DNA of 10,260 nucleotides, from positions 1 through 10,260 of the forward strand of contig USPB01000058.1 in NCBI GenBank assembly GCA_900556405.1, written 5' to 3'. A program made the position numbers and the translations under genes. This stretch comes from an uncultured Actinomyces sp. Its GTDB lineage: Bacteria; Actinomycetota; Actinomycetes; Actinomycetales; Actinomycetaceae. The notes beneath the pieces were generated by a model. That model was given only the letters and a program-made list of their open reading frames with translations. It searched no databases and was not told where the DNA came from. This document shows positions 1 to 6,687 of this stretch, piece after piece. How positions within the stretch are numbered: position 1 is the stretch's first letter; every line of letters starts with the position of its first letter.

Positions 1-2
1 TC

Positions 3-1175
3 GTCGTCATCGGCCAGCTCCTCGACGAGTTCATCTCCGGGCGCGCCGACCCCGACCGCACCGCCGTCGGCATCACGCAGACGGGCGGTATGTGCCGCGC
101 CAGCAACTACGCGGCCCTCCTCCGTAAGGGCCTGCGCGACGCCGGATACCCGCAGGTGCCCGTCATCGCGCTGTCCGTCCAGGGCATCGAGGACAACCCC
201 GGCTTCCACCTGGGGATCCCCCACATCCACAAGGCCATCCAGGCCTTCGTCATCGGCGACGCCATCCAGTCGATGCTGCTGCGCGTGCGCCCCTACGAGG
301 CCACGCCCGGCTCCGCGATGGAGCTGTACCGCACGTGGGACGCCTACGTCCAGGAGTGGATCACCTCGGGACGCGTGGAAGCCCTCGGCGGGCGCGTCTC
401 CTACGGGAAGATCATCCGCGAGTGCGTGCGCGCCTTCGACGCCCTGCCCCTGCGCGACATCCCGCGCAAGCCGCGCGTCGGCCTGGTCGGTGAGATCCTC
501 GTGAAGTTCCACCCGGACGCCAACAACCACGCCGTCGACGTCATCGAGGCCGAGGGCTGCGAGGCCGAACTGCCCGGCCTCATGCAGTTCTTCCACAACT
601 CCGTGGCGACCGCCGCGTGGGACAAGGAGAACCTGGGTATCGACGGCAAGCAGCGCTACATCATGCCGATTGTGTTGTGGGCGCTCAAGAAGTACGAGAA
701 GCCCGTGCAACGCGCGTTCGCGGCCACGAACGGCAAGTTCGAGCCGCACCGGCCCATCGAAGAGATGATCTCGCGCTCCCAGGACATCGCACGCCTGGGC
801 AACCAGGCCGGCGAAGGCTGGTACCTGACCGCCGAAATGGTCGACATGATCGAACACGGCTGCCCGAACATCATCTGTGCGCAGCCCTTCGCGTGCCTGC
901 CCAACCACGTCGTCGGCAAGGGCATGTTCCGCGCGCTACGCACCCGCTACCCCGAGGCAAACATCGTGGCCGTCGACTACGACCCGGGCGCCTCCGAAGT
1001 CAACCAGCTCAACCGCATCAAGCTCATGCTGGCCACCGCCCTGCAGTCGCCGGAGGCGCGCGATAGCGAGATCCTGCAGCTCGTCGACGTCGAAGAGCCG
1101 ACGTCGTGCGGCGGGTCCGGCTCCGTCATGCTCGGCATGCCGACCATCCCGACGAGGCGCGCGGCCTTCCGCTGA
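3..1175 (+). CDS. Acyl-CoA dehydratase activase-related giant protein, C-terminal part (5' end outside window)
   Basis: The reading frame is open from the first base of the window (frame starting at base 3), so this is the last 390 residues of a longer protein. It reads like the C-terminal HgdB/DUF2229-type region of the large fused 2-hydroxyacyl-CoA dehydratase activase proteins. Those proteins are usually well over 1,000 residues and join an ATP-dependent activase to a dehydratase-like iron-sulfur part. Visible family marks are TQTGGMCRASNY near residue 31 (a Cys in the dehydratase-type context), a NIICAQPFACLPNHVVGKG segment about 90 residues before the end, and the following VAVDYDPGASEVNQLNR stretch. 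These cysteines are candidate [4Fe-4S] ligands. In characterised relatives the activase passes an electron to a dehydratase; the physiological role of the long fused forms is not established. The gene stops at TGA, 16 bp before a strong hairpin. The family call is fairly confident; the exact substrate cannot be told. Confidence 0.75.
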   Translation, partial: VVIGQLLDEFISGRADPDRTAVGITQTGGMCRASNYAALLRKGLRDAGYPQVPVIALSVQGIEDNPGFHLGIPHIHKAIQAFVIGDAIQSMLLRVRPYEATPGSAMELYRTWDAYVQEWITSGRVEALGGRVSYGKIIRECVRAFDALPLRDIPRKPRVGLVGEILVKFHPDANNHAVDVIEAEGCEAELPGLMQFFHNSVATAAWDKENLGIDGKQRYIMPIVLWALKKYEKPVQRAFAATNGKFEPHRPIEEMISRSQDIARLGNQAGEGWYLTAEMVDMIEHGCPNIICAQPFACLPNHVVGKGMFRALRTRYPEANIVAVDYDPGASEVNQLNRIKLMLATALQSPEARDSEILQLVDVEEPTSCGGSGSVMLGMPTIPTRRAAFR

Positions 1176-1191
1176 CCGCCTGCGGCGAAGT

Positions 1192-1233
1192 CGCGAAGGG
1201 GGACGGTGCTCGCAGGCTCTGTCCCCCTTCGTG
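1192..1233. terminator. Hairpin terminator between convergent genes
   Basis: CGAAGGGGGAC (1194-1204) pairs perfectly with GTCCCCCTTCG (1221-1231) over 11 bp, extendable to 13 with one G-T pair, around a 16-nt loop. It lies between the stop of the activase gene and the stop of the convergent glycosidase-like gene, so it can end transcripts from both sides. The A-rich/T-rich ends of the stem replace a true T-tract. Confidence 0.65.
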
Positions 1234-1275
1234 TGCGCACCCCGTCGCGGCGTCCCCGGCCTCGTCCCTGACGCC

Positions 1276-2907
1276 TCACGGCATGGGCATAACCCCGCGC
1301 CCGATCTCAAACCCGGCCGGCGCCCAGCCCGTGTTGTAGGACAAACGCACCGACACCTCGCGCACGCCCGAGGCCGGCCACGCAACGGGGAGGAACCCCG
1401 TCTCACCGGGCGCCACATCCAGGAACGCTGACAACTCCCACGTTTCGTGGCCCTCCTCGACGACACGGCACAGGAACTCCAGATCCGACGTCGACGTGAA
1501 CGTCATGTGGTTACGCACCGTCACCCCCGAATAGGAAGGAGCCACGGTCACCGGCGCATAGTGCAGCTCCTCGCTGCGTACCTCATACAGGTCCGGGAAG
1601 TCGCCTCCCGCGAACTCCGGGCGCGTCGGGTCCAACGCGCGGACTGCGCGAAGCTCCTCGTCGACGTCGCCCACGTTCCACGCGATCACGCTCGGGTGCG
1701 CACGGTCCCTGCGAATCGCCGCTTCGATTGCCTCGTCGTGCGCGGCCCCCGGGCCGTACACGTTCGACGCGCGGTCGATGACGTACAGGCCGTACTCGTC
1801 TGCCAGCTCCAGGAAACATGCGTGGCCGGGCGCGCCCGCAATCACAACCGCGTTCACGCCGTGGCGCTTACACCACACGATGTCATCAACCATCTCCGGC
1901 AAGTTGACAGCCAAGCCCGTGCGCCCATCGCACTCGTTGCGGTTCACTCCCCGCAGGATCAGTGCCTTACCGCCCAGCGTCACACCCTGCGCAGTCGCCT
2001 CAACGTCGCGGAAGCCAACGTCAAGGGACACGGTATCCTTGACCCCTTCCTCATCGCGCAGCGTGACGATCAGTCGGTACAGGGCCGGCTCCTCCGCGCT
2101 CCATGGGATCACATCCAGATCCTGCGCGGCAACAACCTCGTCCGGAGAAGCGACCGCAGACCACAGCCTCTCCTGTTCGGCCTCGTTGATGAGCGTGGCG
2201 TGGACCTCGACGCCACCCGTCGTCTCAACCCGCAGCGTCAGCTCACCGGCATGGCCATCATGGGACGCCACCGGTACCACGTCAACGATGTGTGCCGTCG
2301 GCCTCGCCTCTAACGACACCTCACGGAACAGGCCATGACAGCACACCGGCGACTCCATCAGCAAGACAACCAGCGCGTGCGTGTGGGTAGGCTGCAACGC
2401 GCCTGTCACGTCAAAAGCCGCAGGAATGAAACCGTCCGCACTAAAACCGACGAACGCTCCATCGAGCCATGCGTAGAGAGGACCCGAAAAACCGCCGAAA
2501 GTCAGAGTCATCATCCAGCCGCGATCAACCGCCTCCTTGAGAGGTGCGTCGAGGGAAAACTCGCGGCGCAGAATCGAGGCGCGCACAACGTCGGTGGGGG
2601 CCACTGCGCCAGCAAGCTGGCGACCCCCCGAGCGCGCCTGCGTGTCTGGGGACGCCTGCGTCTCCGGACACCTCCGCGAGCCATCCAGTTCCAGGATGCC
2701 AGGCACGGACGTGGCGCTGAAATTCTGGTGAACGGGAGCCTCATCAATCAGCTCCGCAGCGGTGCCAGTGACACCGATAACCTGCCAGGTGCTCGAGAGC
2801 ATCTGAAGTGGCCTGCGTGACCTCCACGTCGCGTGCACCGTCAGACGGTTCATCGACGCCCCTGGGTCCCGCAGCCACGTGACGTCCGGTTCCAGGATGT
2901 GGTTCAT
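1276..2907 (-). CDS. LacZ-like family 2 glycoside hydrolase homologue, shortened and apparently inactive
   Basis: This 543-residue protein follows the order of LacZ-type GH2 beta-galactosidases, which are about 1,000 residues long. An N-terminal PDVTWLRDP...RLTVHATW entry is followed by a jelly-roll sugar-binding domain (about 110-203, ending GLFREVSLEARP). Next come an immunoglobulin-like domain (about 205-305), the start of the TIM barrel (RGVNRNE 319-325, YGLYVIDRASN 372-382, HPSVIAWNVGD 404-414, DPTRP 426-430) and a LacZ domain-4-like beta-sandwich (about 455-540). The acid/base Glu of the family motif WSLGNES is Val415 here (WNVGDVD). The DEANIETHG metal/active-site motif reads DRASNVYGP. 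The stretch with the nucleophile Glu is missing, because only about 20 residues separate DPTRP from the next domain, and domain 5 is absent. The frame itself is intact. The ATG at 2907 lacks a good ribosome binding site, so a start at Met19 is possible. It may be a binding protein or a gene in decay. Confidence 0.72.
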   Translation of the reverse strand: MNHILEPDVTWLRDPGASMNRLTVHATWRSRRPLQMLSSTWQVIGVTGTAAELIDEAPVHQNFSATSVPGILELDGSRRCPETQASPDTQARSGGRQLAGAVAPTDVVRASILRREFSLDAPLKEAVDRGWMMTLTFGGFSGPLYAWLDGAFVGFSADGFIPAAFDVTGALQPTHTHALVVLLMESPVCCHGLFREVSLEARPTAHIVDVVPVASHDGHAGELTLRVETTGGVEVHATLINEAEQERLWSAVASPDEVVAAQDLDVIPWSAEEPALYRLIVTLRDEEGVKDTVSLDVGFRDVEATAQGVTLGGKALILRGVNRNECDGRTGLAVNLPEMVDDIVWCKRHGVNAVVIAGAPGHACFLELADEYGLYVIDRASNVYGPGAAHDEAIEAAIRRDRAHPSVIAWNVGDVDEELRAVRALDPTRPEFAGGDFPDLYEVRSEELHYAPVTVAPSYSGVTVRNHMTFTSTSDLEFLCRVVEEGHETWELSAFLDVAPGETGFLPVAWPASGVREVSVRLSYNTGWAPAGFEIGRGVMPMP

Positions 2908-2917
2908 GTAATAAAAG

Positions 2918-2977
2918 TAGCATTTTGCTATTAGTCAGGAAAGGGCAAATTTTTCTGAAATACAGGCAAATATGCCT
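2918..2977 (-). promoter_or_regulatory. Two small palindromes in front of the GH2-like gene, possible operators
   Basis: TAGCA-TTT-TGCTA (2918-2930) is a perfect 5-bp palindrome ending 11 bp upstream of the GH2-like start codon. AGGCA-AATA-TGCCT (2964-2977 region) is a second one about 46 bp further upstream. Both sit in the AT-rich segment where the promoter is expected, so a local sugar-responsive repressor could use them. They are short and no regulator gene is adjacent, so this is tentative. Confidence 0.25.
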
Positions 2978-3126
2978 TGACATGCGCAATAAGTGTGGGT
3001 GACAAACGGGACGTGGACCACATTGTGGGATTTTTGTTCCTGCGCGTGGGCAAAAAGCGCTGTGCCAGGGGGCTGGTATGCGACTCGGGGTCCGGCCTCG
3101 TGCTGTGCGGGTATGCGCATGAGGAA

Positions 3127-3164
3127 CCCCGGCCTCGTCCCAGAGAAAAGGAACGAGGCCGGGG
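3127..3164 (-). terminator. Terminator of the OPT transporter gene
   Basis: CCCCGGCCTCGT (3127-3138) pairs perfectly with ACGAGGCCGGGG (3153-3164), a 12-bp GC-rich stem with an A-rich loop, 43 bp beyond the OPT stop codon. Read on the - strand it is followed by TTCCTCAT, only a weak T-tract. Confidence 0.65.
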
Positions 3165-3207
3165 CTGATGCGTGACGCGAGGCGTACCCCGCGCAGGCGG
3201 CGCGCGC

Positions 3208-5208
3208 CTACTTCCAGGCCGACTCGCGATCCGCGTCGCGCGTGATCTTACGGGCGAAGCCGTAGAGCAGCCACGTCGCACCCGCGAAGAACGCGATGCC
3301 GAGCACGTTCGCGACGGGGGTGTAGCTGTCACCGATGAACGGCAGCGCCAGCGGGGAATCCGACCCCGTCGCACCCGCGATGCCCGCGTAGATGACGCCG
3401 AACAGGGACTCGCCCACGATCAGACCCGTCGCAGCCAGCGTGCCGAAACGCTTCGCGCGCTCCGCGTCCGCCTGCTTGGAAGCCCACCTGTTGTACAGGA
3501 AGCCAATCAGGCCGCCGATCGGGATCAGGATCGTGAGGGAAACAGGCAGGTAAATACCCATGCCGACCGCGAGCGGGGGCAGGGCCAGCTTGCCCTTCGT
3601 GGCGGGGCGCAGAACCTCGTCGATGATGATAACGACGACGCCGATCGCCGCGCCAATACCCAGGAGCTTCCAGTCGATGCCGCCGCCGAGGACGCCCTTC
3701 GCGAGCGAGGAAATCAGCGAGGCCTGCGGAGCTGCCAGCGCATCCGGGCCAGCGCCCGGCGCACCCTGGAAGCCGAAGGAGTTCTGCATGAGCTCCAGGA
3801 CCGGGGGAATGATCAGCGAGCCGAAAACAACACCAATGACCAGGGCGACCTGCTGCTTCCACGGGGTCGCACCCACCAGTTGGCCGGTCTTGAGGTCCTG
3901 CAGGTTATCGTTCGCGATCGTCGCGATGCAGAACACGATCGCGGACGTGAACAGCGTGTAGGCGATGAGCGCCGTGTTCTCCTCCGTGGTCGAACCGCGG
4001 CCGTGCACCGCCAGGATGACGACCGCCGTGATGACGACGACCAGCAGGCCGACGCCCGACACCGGCGAGTTCGACGAACCAATGAGGCCCGCCATGTAAC
4101 CGCAGACCGCCGCGACCAGCAGGCCCGCAAGCAGAATGAAGAGAACCGAAACGGCGATCAGAACCGCCGTGTTGTGCTCGATCTGCGTGCCGCGCATGAA
4201 CCACCACAGCAGACCCGCGATCGGAACCATCGCCACGAAGATAGAAACGATGACCCACTTGCCGGGGATGTCCTGCTCGGTGCGGTCCACCTGCGCGCCC
4301 GCTTCCGCTGCGCCGCGCGAGGCGCGCAGCGACTCCGACATGCCGCGGACAATCGGGCCCATGATCTTGATGAGCGTCCAGATGGCGGCGACCGCCATGA
4401 CGCCCGCGCCGATGAAACGCACGTCCGTCTTGAAGACTGTCGACAGGGCGTCAGTCAGGTCGTCCGCGCCCTGCAGCTGGCCATTCGCGTACAGAGGCAA
4501 CAGGACGCCGTAGGAAATCACCATGCCGATGAACATCGCGACGCCCACCGTCATACCGACCAGGTGACCCACGCCGATCAGGGCGAGGGACAGGGAGGTC
4601 GAGAGCATCGTGCCCGTCGAACCGATCTTGAAAGCGGTGCCGACCTCGGAGGCCGTCACCTTCAGGTAGCCGAACAGGGCCATCGCCGCCGAGGCCAGGG
4701 CGCCCCAGGTGATCGCGAGCAGGCCGCGCTTGTTATCCTCGCCGGAATCCGTCGAATCGCCAACCTTGAGGATCTCAGCGCCCGCCACGCCCTCGGGGTA
4801 GGGCAGGTCCGAGCCCGTCACGAGCGCGCGACGCAGGGGAATCGAATACATAACGCCCAGCGCACCGCCGACCGCACACACGAACATGGTCTCCCAGTAC
4901 GGGAAGCCGCTCCACCAGCCGACGATCACGAGGCCGGGGAGAACGAAGATAACCGCCGACAGTGTGCCCGCCGCCGACGCGATCGTCTGAACGATGTTGT
5001 TCTCCTGGACCGTGTGATCACCCCAGAAGCGCAGAACCGCCATCGAAATAACGGCCGCCGGAATCGACGTTGCGAACGTCAAACCGACCTTGAGACCCAG
5101 GTACACGTTCGCAGCCGTGAACACCAGCGTAATAATGCCGCCGATGATGATGCCACGCAGGGTCAATTCTTTGAGCGACGTTTGCTTCGCCGCAGTTGGC
5201 GCAGACAC
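3208..5208 (-). CDS. OPT-family oligopeptide transporter
   Basis: A 666-residue, very hydrophobic integral membrane protein with many predicted helices (roughly 14-16), matching the usual 600-700 residues of prokaryotic OPT proteins. These import oligopeptides (or, in some members, metal-chelate compounds) using the proton gradient. Family marks are LRGIIIGGIITLVFTAANVY near the N-terminus, NVYLGLKVG (about 34-42), the LPYPEGVAGAEILKVG segment (about 135-150), and a C-terminal GESLFGVIYAGIAGA. The frame runs further upstream to a TTG at 5304. I place the start at the GTG at 5208 because AAAGGA lies 6 nt before it and the protein then begins SAPTAAKQTSLKELTLRG, the normal short cytoplasmic leader. 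No partner genes are needed, since these transporters work alone. It has its own terminator downstream. The exact substrate is unknown. Confidence 0.88.
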   Translation of the reverse strand: MSAPTAAKQTSLKELTLRGIIIGGIITLVFTAANVYLGLKVGLTFATSIPAAVISMAVLRFWGDHTVQENNIVQTIASAAGTLSAVIFVLPGLVIVGWWSGFPYWETMFVCAVGGALGVMYSIPLRRALVTGSDLPYPEGVAGAEILKVGDSTDSGEDNKRGLLAITWGALASAAMALFGYLKVTASEVGTAFKIGSTGTMLSTSLSLALIGVGHLVGMTVGVAMFIGMVISYGVLLPLYANGQLQGADDLTDALSTVFKTDVRFIGAGVMAVAAIWTLIKIMGPIVRGMSESLRASRGAAEAGAQVDRTEQDIPGKWVIVSIFVAMVPIAGLLWWFMRGTQIEHNTAVLIAVSVLFILLAGLLVAAVCGYMAGLIGSSNSPVSGVGLLVVVITAVVILAVHGRGSTTEENTALIAYTLFTSAIVFCIATIANDNLQDLKTGQLVGATPWKQQVALVIGVVFGSLIIPPVLELMQNSFGFQGAPGAGPDALAAPQASLISSLAKGVLGGGIDWKLLGIGAAIGVVVIIIDEVLRPATKGKLALPPLAVGMGIYLPVSLTILIPIGGLIGFLYNRWASKQADAERAKRFGTLAATGLIVGESLFGVIYAGIAGATGSDSPLALPFIGDSYTPVANVLGIAFFAGATWLLYGFARKITRDADRESAWK

Positions 5209-5214
5209 GAAAAA

Positions 5215-5220
5215 TCCTTT
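5215..5220 (-). promoter_or_regulatory. Ribosome binding site that fixes the OPT start
   Basis: AAAGGA on the - strand, 6 nt before the GTG at 5208. No comparable site precedes the upstream TTG, and no in-frame ATG offers a better start. Confidence 0.6.
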
Positions 5221-5392
5221 CGCTGCGTTGAGTAGATACCCTGCAAGAGTAGAGCATGTATGCACGCTCGTGAATGGTATGCGGTCGCTTAATCTTGTTT
5301 TCAACTGTTCTCAACGGGGAGGTGGTGGCTGCTTTGTGTGCTCCTTGTGATCTTTCGGCGTTGTGGCCCTGCTCCCAGCCTGCCCGGTCGAT

Positions 5393-5423
5393 TTGCGCTG
5401 CCCGGGGTGTTCTGTAGTAGAGT
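5393..5423 (+). promoter_or_regulatory. Likely promoter of the tRNA-Ser gene
   Basis: TTGCGC (5393-5398) resembles a -35 box, and TAGAGT (5418-5423) fits the actinobacterial TAnnnT -10 pattern, with a 19-bp spacer. Transcription would start only a few bases before the tRNA. The spacer is slightly long, so the pair is tentative. Confidence 0.4.
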
Positions 5424-5433
5424 ATCCGGGTAA

Positions 5434-5523
5434 GGTAGCGTGTCCGAGCGGCCGAAGGTGCAGCACTCGAAATGCTGTGTGGTGTCACAGCCACCCTGGG
5501 TTCAAATCCCAGCGCTACCGCCA
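5434..5523 (+). tRNA. tRNA-Ser, anticodon CGA (reads UCG)
   Basis: All cloverleaf parts can be drawn. The acceptor stem is GGTAGCG/CGCTACC (5434-5440 with 5513-5519). The anticodon stem is CAGCA/TGCTG (5461-5465 with 5473-5477) around the loop CTCGAAA, giving anticodon CGA at 5468-5470. A long variable arm, typical of serine tRNAs, follows (GTGTGGTGTCACAGCCACC region). The T arm is CTGGG-TTCAAAT-CCCAG. The discriminator base is G5520 and the CCA end is encoded (5521-5523). It is a single gene with its own terminator right behind it. Serine tRNAs are frequent integration sites for islands, which matters for the unusual DNA that follows. Confidence 0.96.
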
Positions 5524-5526
5524 CTG

Positions 5527-5560
5527 CCGCCCGGCCCCATTGGGGCCGGGCGGTTTTGTT
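5527..5560 (+). terminator. Intrinsic terminator of the tRNA-Ser gene
   Basis: CCGCCCGGCCCC (5527-5538) pairs perfectly with GGGGCCGGGCGG (5542-5553) over 12 bp with loop ATT, followed directly by TTTTGTT (5554-5560). It starts 3 bp after the tRNA CCA end. Confidence 0.93.
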
Positions 5561-5624
5561 ACAGTCATCTGTAGGGGTGTGTGCTGCTCGACTTGCGGGT
5601 GCGCGTTGCCTAAGTGATGACTGT
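5561..5624. repeat. 9-bp inverted repeat just behind the tRNA terminator
   Basis: ACAGTCATC (5561-5569) and GATGACTGT (5616-5624) are perfect inverse copies separated by 46 bp, the first abutting the T-tract of the tRNA terminator. No gene lies between them. They could form a long-looped stem or mark the edge of inserted DNA; either is a guess. Confidence 0.35.
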
Positions 5625-5961
5625 CCATGGCTAAGTGGTCGGTCATTGCTGCGGGTAAGAACCTGCAGCTTGAATATTGTTATATGACCTCAATTGCTGT
5701 TTTGAGTATCTCGCGCAGGAGCGTGACTCCTTGTTCGGAGTCAATGCCTGCCATTCTTATAGAAACTAGCGTCAAGCAGAAGAGTGCTGCTACTGCCAGC
5801 CATTTGGGAGATGGGTGCCAGTTGTCGCCCGGGCCATCCCGTGTGATGTTCACCTCCTCGCCTTGAACATTGATTGTATTTATATTAACATCAATGATGT
5901 TGAAAATGAGGTCCTCCTGAAGGTAGGGCGTGCGGTCGATGCACGCAGACTCGAAACTTGT

Positions 5962-5988
5962 GCTTAACGTATTGCGAGTACGTTAAGC
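5962..5988. repeat. 10-bp perfect palindrome with 7-bp centre
   Basis: GCTTAACGTA (5962-5971) and TACGTTAAGC (5979-5988) are exact inverse copies around TTGCGAG. The palindrome contains the in-frame TAA of the broken gene and sits where a transcript from the TATAAT at 5995-6000 would start, so it could be an operator. On the + strand a T-rich run follows it, so a weak terminator is an alternative. Confidence 0.55.
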
Positions 5989-5994
5989 TAATTT

Positions 5995-6022
5995 ATTATA
6001 CACCTCTTTTGAAGTTAGTCCA
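5995..6022 (-). promoter_or_regulatory. Promoter-like sequence reading into the 75-codon frame
   Basis: On the - strand TGGACT (6022-6017) and a perfect TATAAT (6000-5995) are 16 bp apart. The predicted start falls at the edge of the 10-bp palindrome. It lies inside the broken reading frame, and AT-rich DNA yields such matches by chance, so confidence is limited. Confidence 0.35.
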
Positions 6023-6424
6023 CCTGAATGAATGTGAAGTACGTCACTCATTGCGGAGATTGCTGATGCTATCATCTGCTTCTGTAATGAGTGATCCTGC
6101 TCCGGCTGCTCAACTGTGTTGCATGCAATTCCTCTGCATCTCTTTCAAACTGTATGTCAGAACGTTGCAATGGTGGGGTTTCTAGGAGTCTCAGAAGGTA
6201 GATCGTCGGGAATTGCGTACGATTTTCTTTTTCTGGCCGGTCGCTCGTCGGCTCTGTGGCCTGGTTATGTAACCTCCGCCGGTCTTGTAGGGTGTGTGAC
6301 GACCTTGGATCGGCATTGATGAGGTTTTGTGGCATTAGGAGCTGGCCGACGGCGTGTTGGACCCTCGTGTAGTGCAATTCCCCCGATTGGCGGCGGTGAG
6401 CTCGCAGTTTGCGGTGGTGGTGTG

Positions 6425-6497
6425 GCCAAAGTGCAGACTCATTGGGCGAAAATCGCTGAAAACAGGCTGTTTCGGCTGAATGGGTCTGCGTTTTGGC
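6425..6497. repeat. Large hairpin-forming sequence with 19-bp arms
   Basis: Bases 6425-6443 pair with 6479-6497 over all 19 positions (16 Watson-Crick and 3 G-T pairs in RNA). The centre (6444-6478) has its own small dyads, such as GCGA-AAA-TCGC at 6446-6456 and AAACAG next to CTGTTT. No T-tract follows, so it is not a standard terminator. It looks like a dispersed palindromic element or a structured RNA. Confidence 0.6.
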
Positions 6498-6532
6498 GGA
6501 TTCGGCCTCTGGCATGGTTTGTTGCGTACACG

Positions 6533-6572
6533 CGAACCCGCTATTGCGAGCGGCAACCCGCTATTTCGCACG
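6533..6572. repeat. Two adjacent 20-bp direct repeats
   Basis: Units 6533-6552 and 6553-6572 match at 15 of 20 positions and share the 11-mer AACCCGCTATT (6535 and 6555). The spacing of about two helical turns puts both copies on the same face of the DNA, as expected for a pair of protein-binding sites. They lie roughly 190-230 bp before the ABC operon. Confidence 0.5.
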
Positions 6573-6670
6573 TAATTCCCCGACGACCGCTTCAAAAGCT
6601 GAATTACCATCCTTGGAATTGCAACGTTCACAGGCTATCTCAAAAAGTGACCGCATTAAATTACGTGCGA
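6566..6670. repeat. 12-bp perfect inverted repeat
   Basis: TCGCACGTAATT (6566-6577) and AATTACGTGCGA (6659-6670) are exact inverse copies 81 bp apart. The first copy overlaps the end of the 20-bp tandem repeat. It may bound a small non-coding element or form the base of a long RNA stem. Confidence 0.5.
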
Positions 6671-6687
6671 CTTTCGGGAGATACCCC

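Larger units (their letters stand above)
2908..3207. other. Gene-free interval between the GH2-like gene and the OPT gene
   Basis: No convincing coding sequence is seen on either strand. The part next to the GH2-like start (about 2908-3000) is AT-rich and is where its promoter should lie; I could not choose a clear -10/-35 pair. The part next to the OPT gene is GC-rich and holds that gene's terminator. The 10-mer CCGGCCTCGT occurs here twice (3092-3101, 3129-3138) and once inverted (3153-3162). Confidence 0.6.
5680..6335 (-). pseudogene. Broken gene for a small single-pass membrane protein of unknown family
   Basis: Read on the - strand, 6120 to 5680 is one frame that looks coding (EQPEQDHSLQKQMIASA, then VLHIHSGGLTSKEVYNKLA). 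It is interrupted by a single in-frame TAA (5983-5985) and then runs open to the TAA at 5680-5682. The second half has acidic and Asn-rich residues (NIIDVNINTINVQGEEVN), HPSPK, one membrane segment (WLAVAALFCLTLVSI, about 5758-5802) and a helical tail (LLREILKTAIEVI). Upstream of about 6111 the coding signal moves to another frame (SDIQFERDAEELHATQ, open back to an ATG at 6335). A single lost G in CAGTTG(G)AGCAG would join the two. The 5' end is uncertain: a third possibility uses IPDDLPSETPRNPTIATF in the first frame. The 75-codon part after the stop has AGGAGG placed before an ATT (5905-5907) and also an in-frame GTG (5853), so an independent short gene is possible. I do not recognise the family. 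Confidence 0.45.

Noticed and set aside
1447..2313. 288-codon open frame on the + strand inside the GH2-like gene
   Set aside because: Shadow frame with low-complexity composition. The - strand protein keeps recognisable GH2 domain order.
3172..5235. 687-codon open frame on the + strand opposite the OPT gene
   Set aside because: The translation is almost only Arg, Asp, His, Gln and Ala, the usual antisense shadow of a high-GC membrane protein gene. The - strand frame has clear OPT motifs, a ribosome binding site and a terminator.
5983..5988. Programmed read-through of the TAA in the broken gene
   Set aside because: The stop lies inside the palindrome arm rather than several bases before a stem-loop, and the upstream frame change points to ordinary decay.
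6533..6572. CRISPR array
   Set aside because: Only two adjacent repeat units without spacers, and no cas genes nearby.
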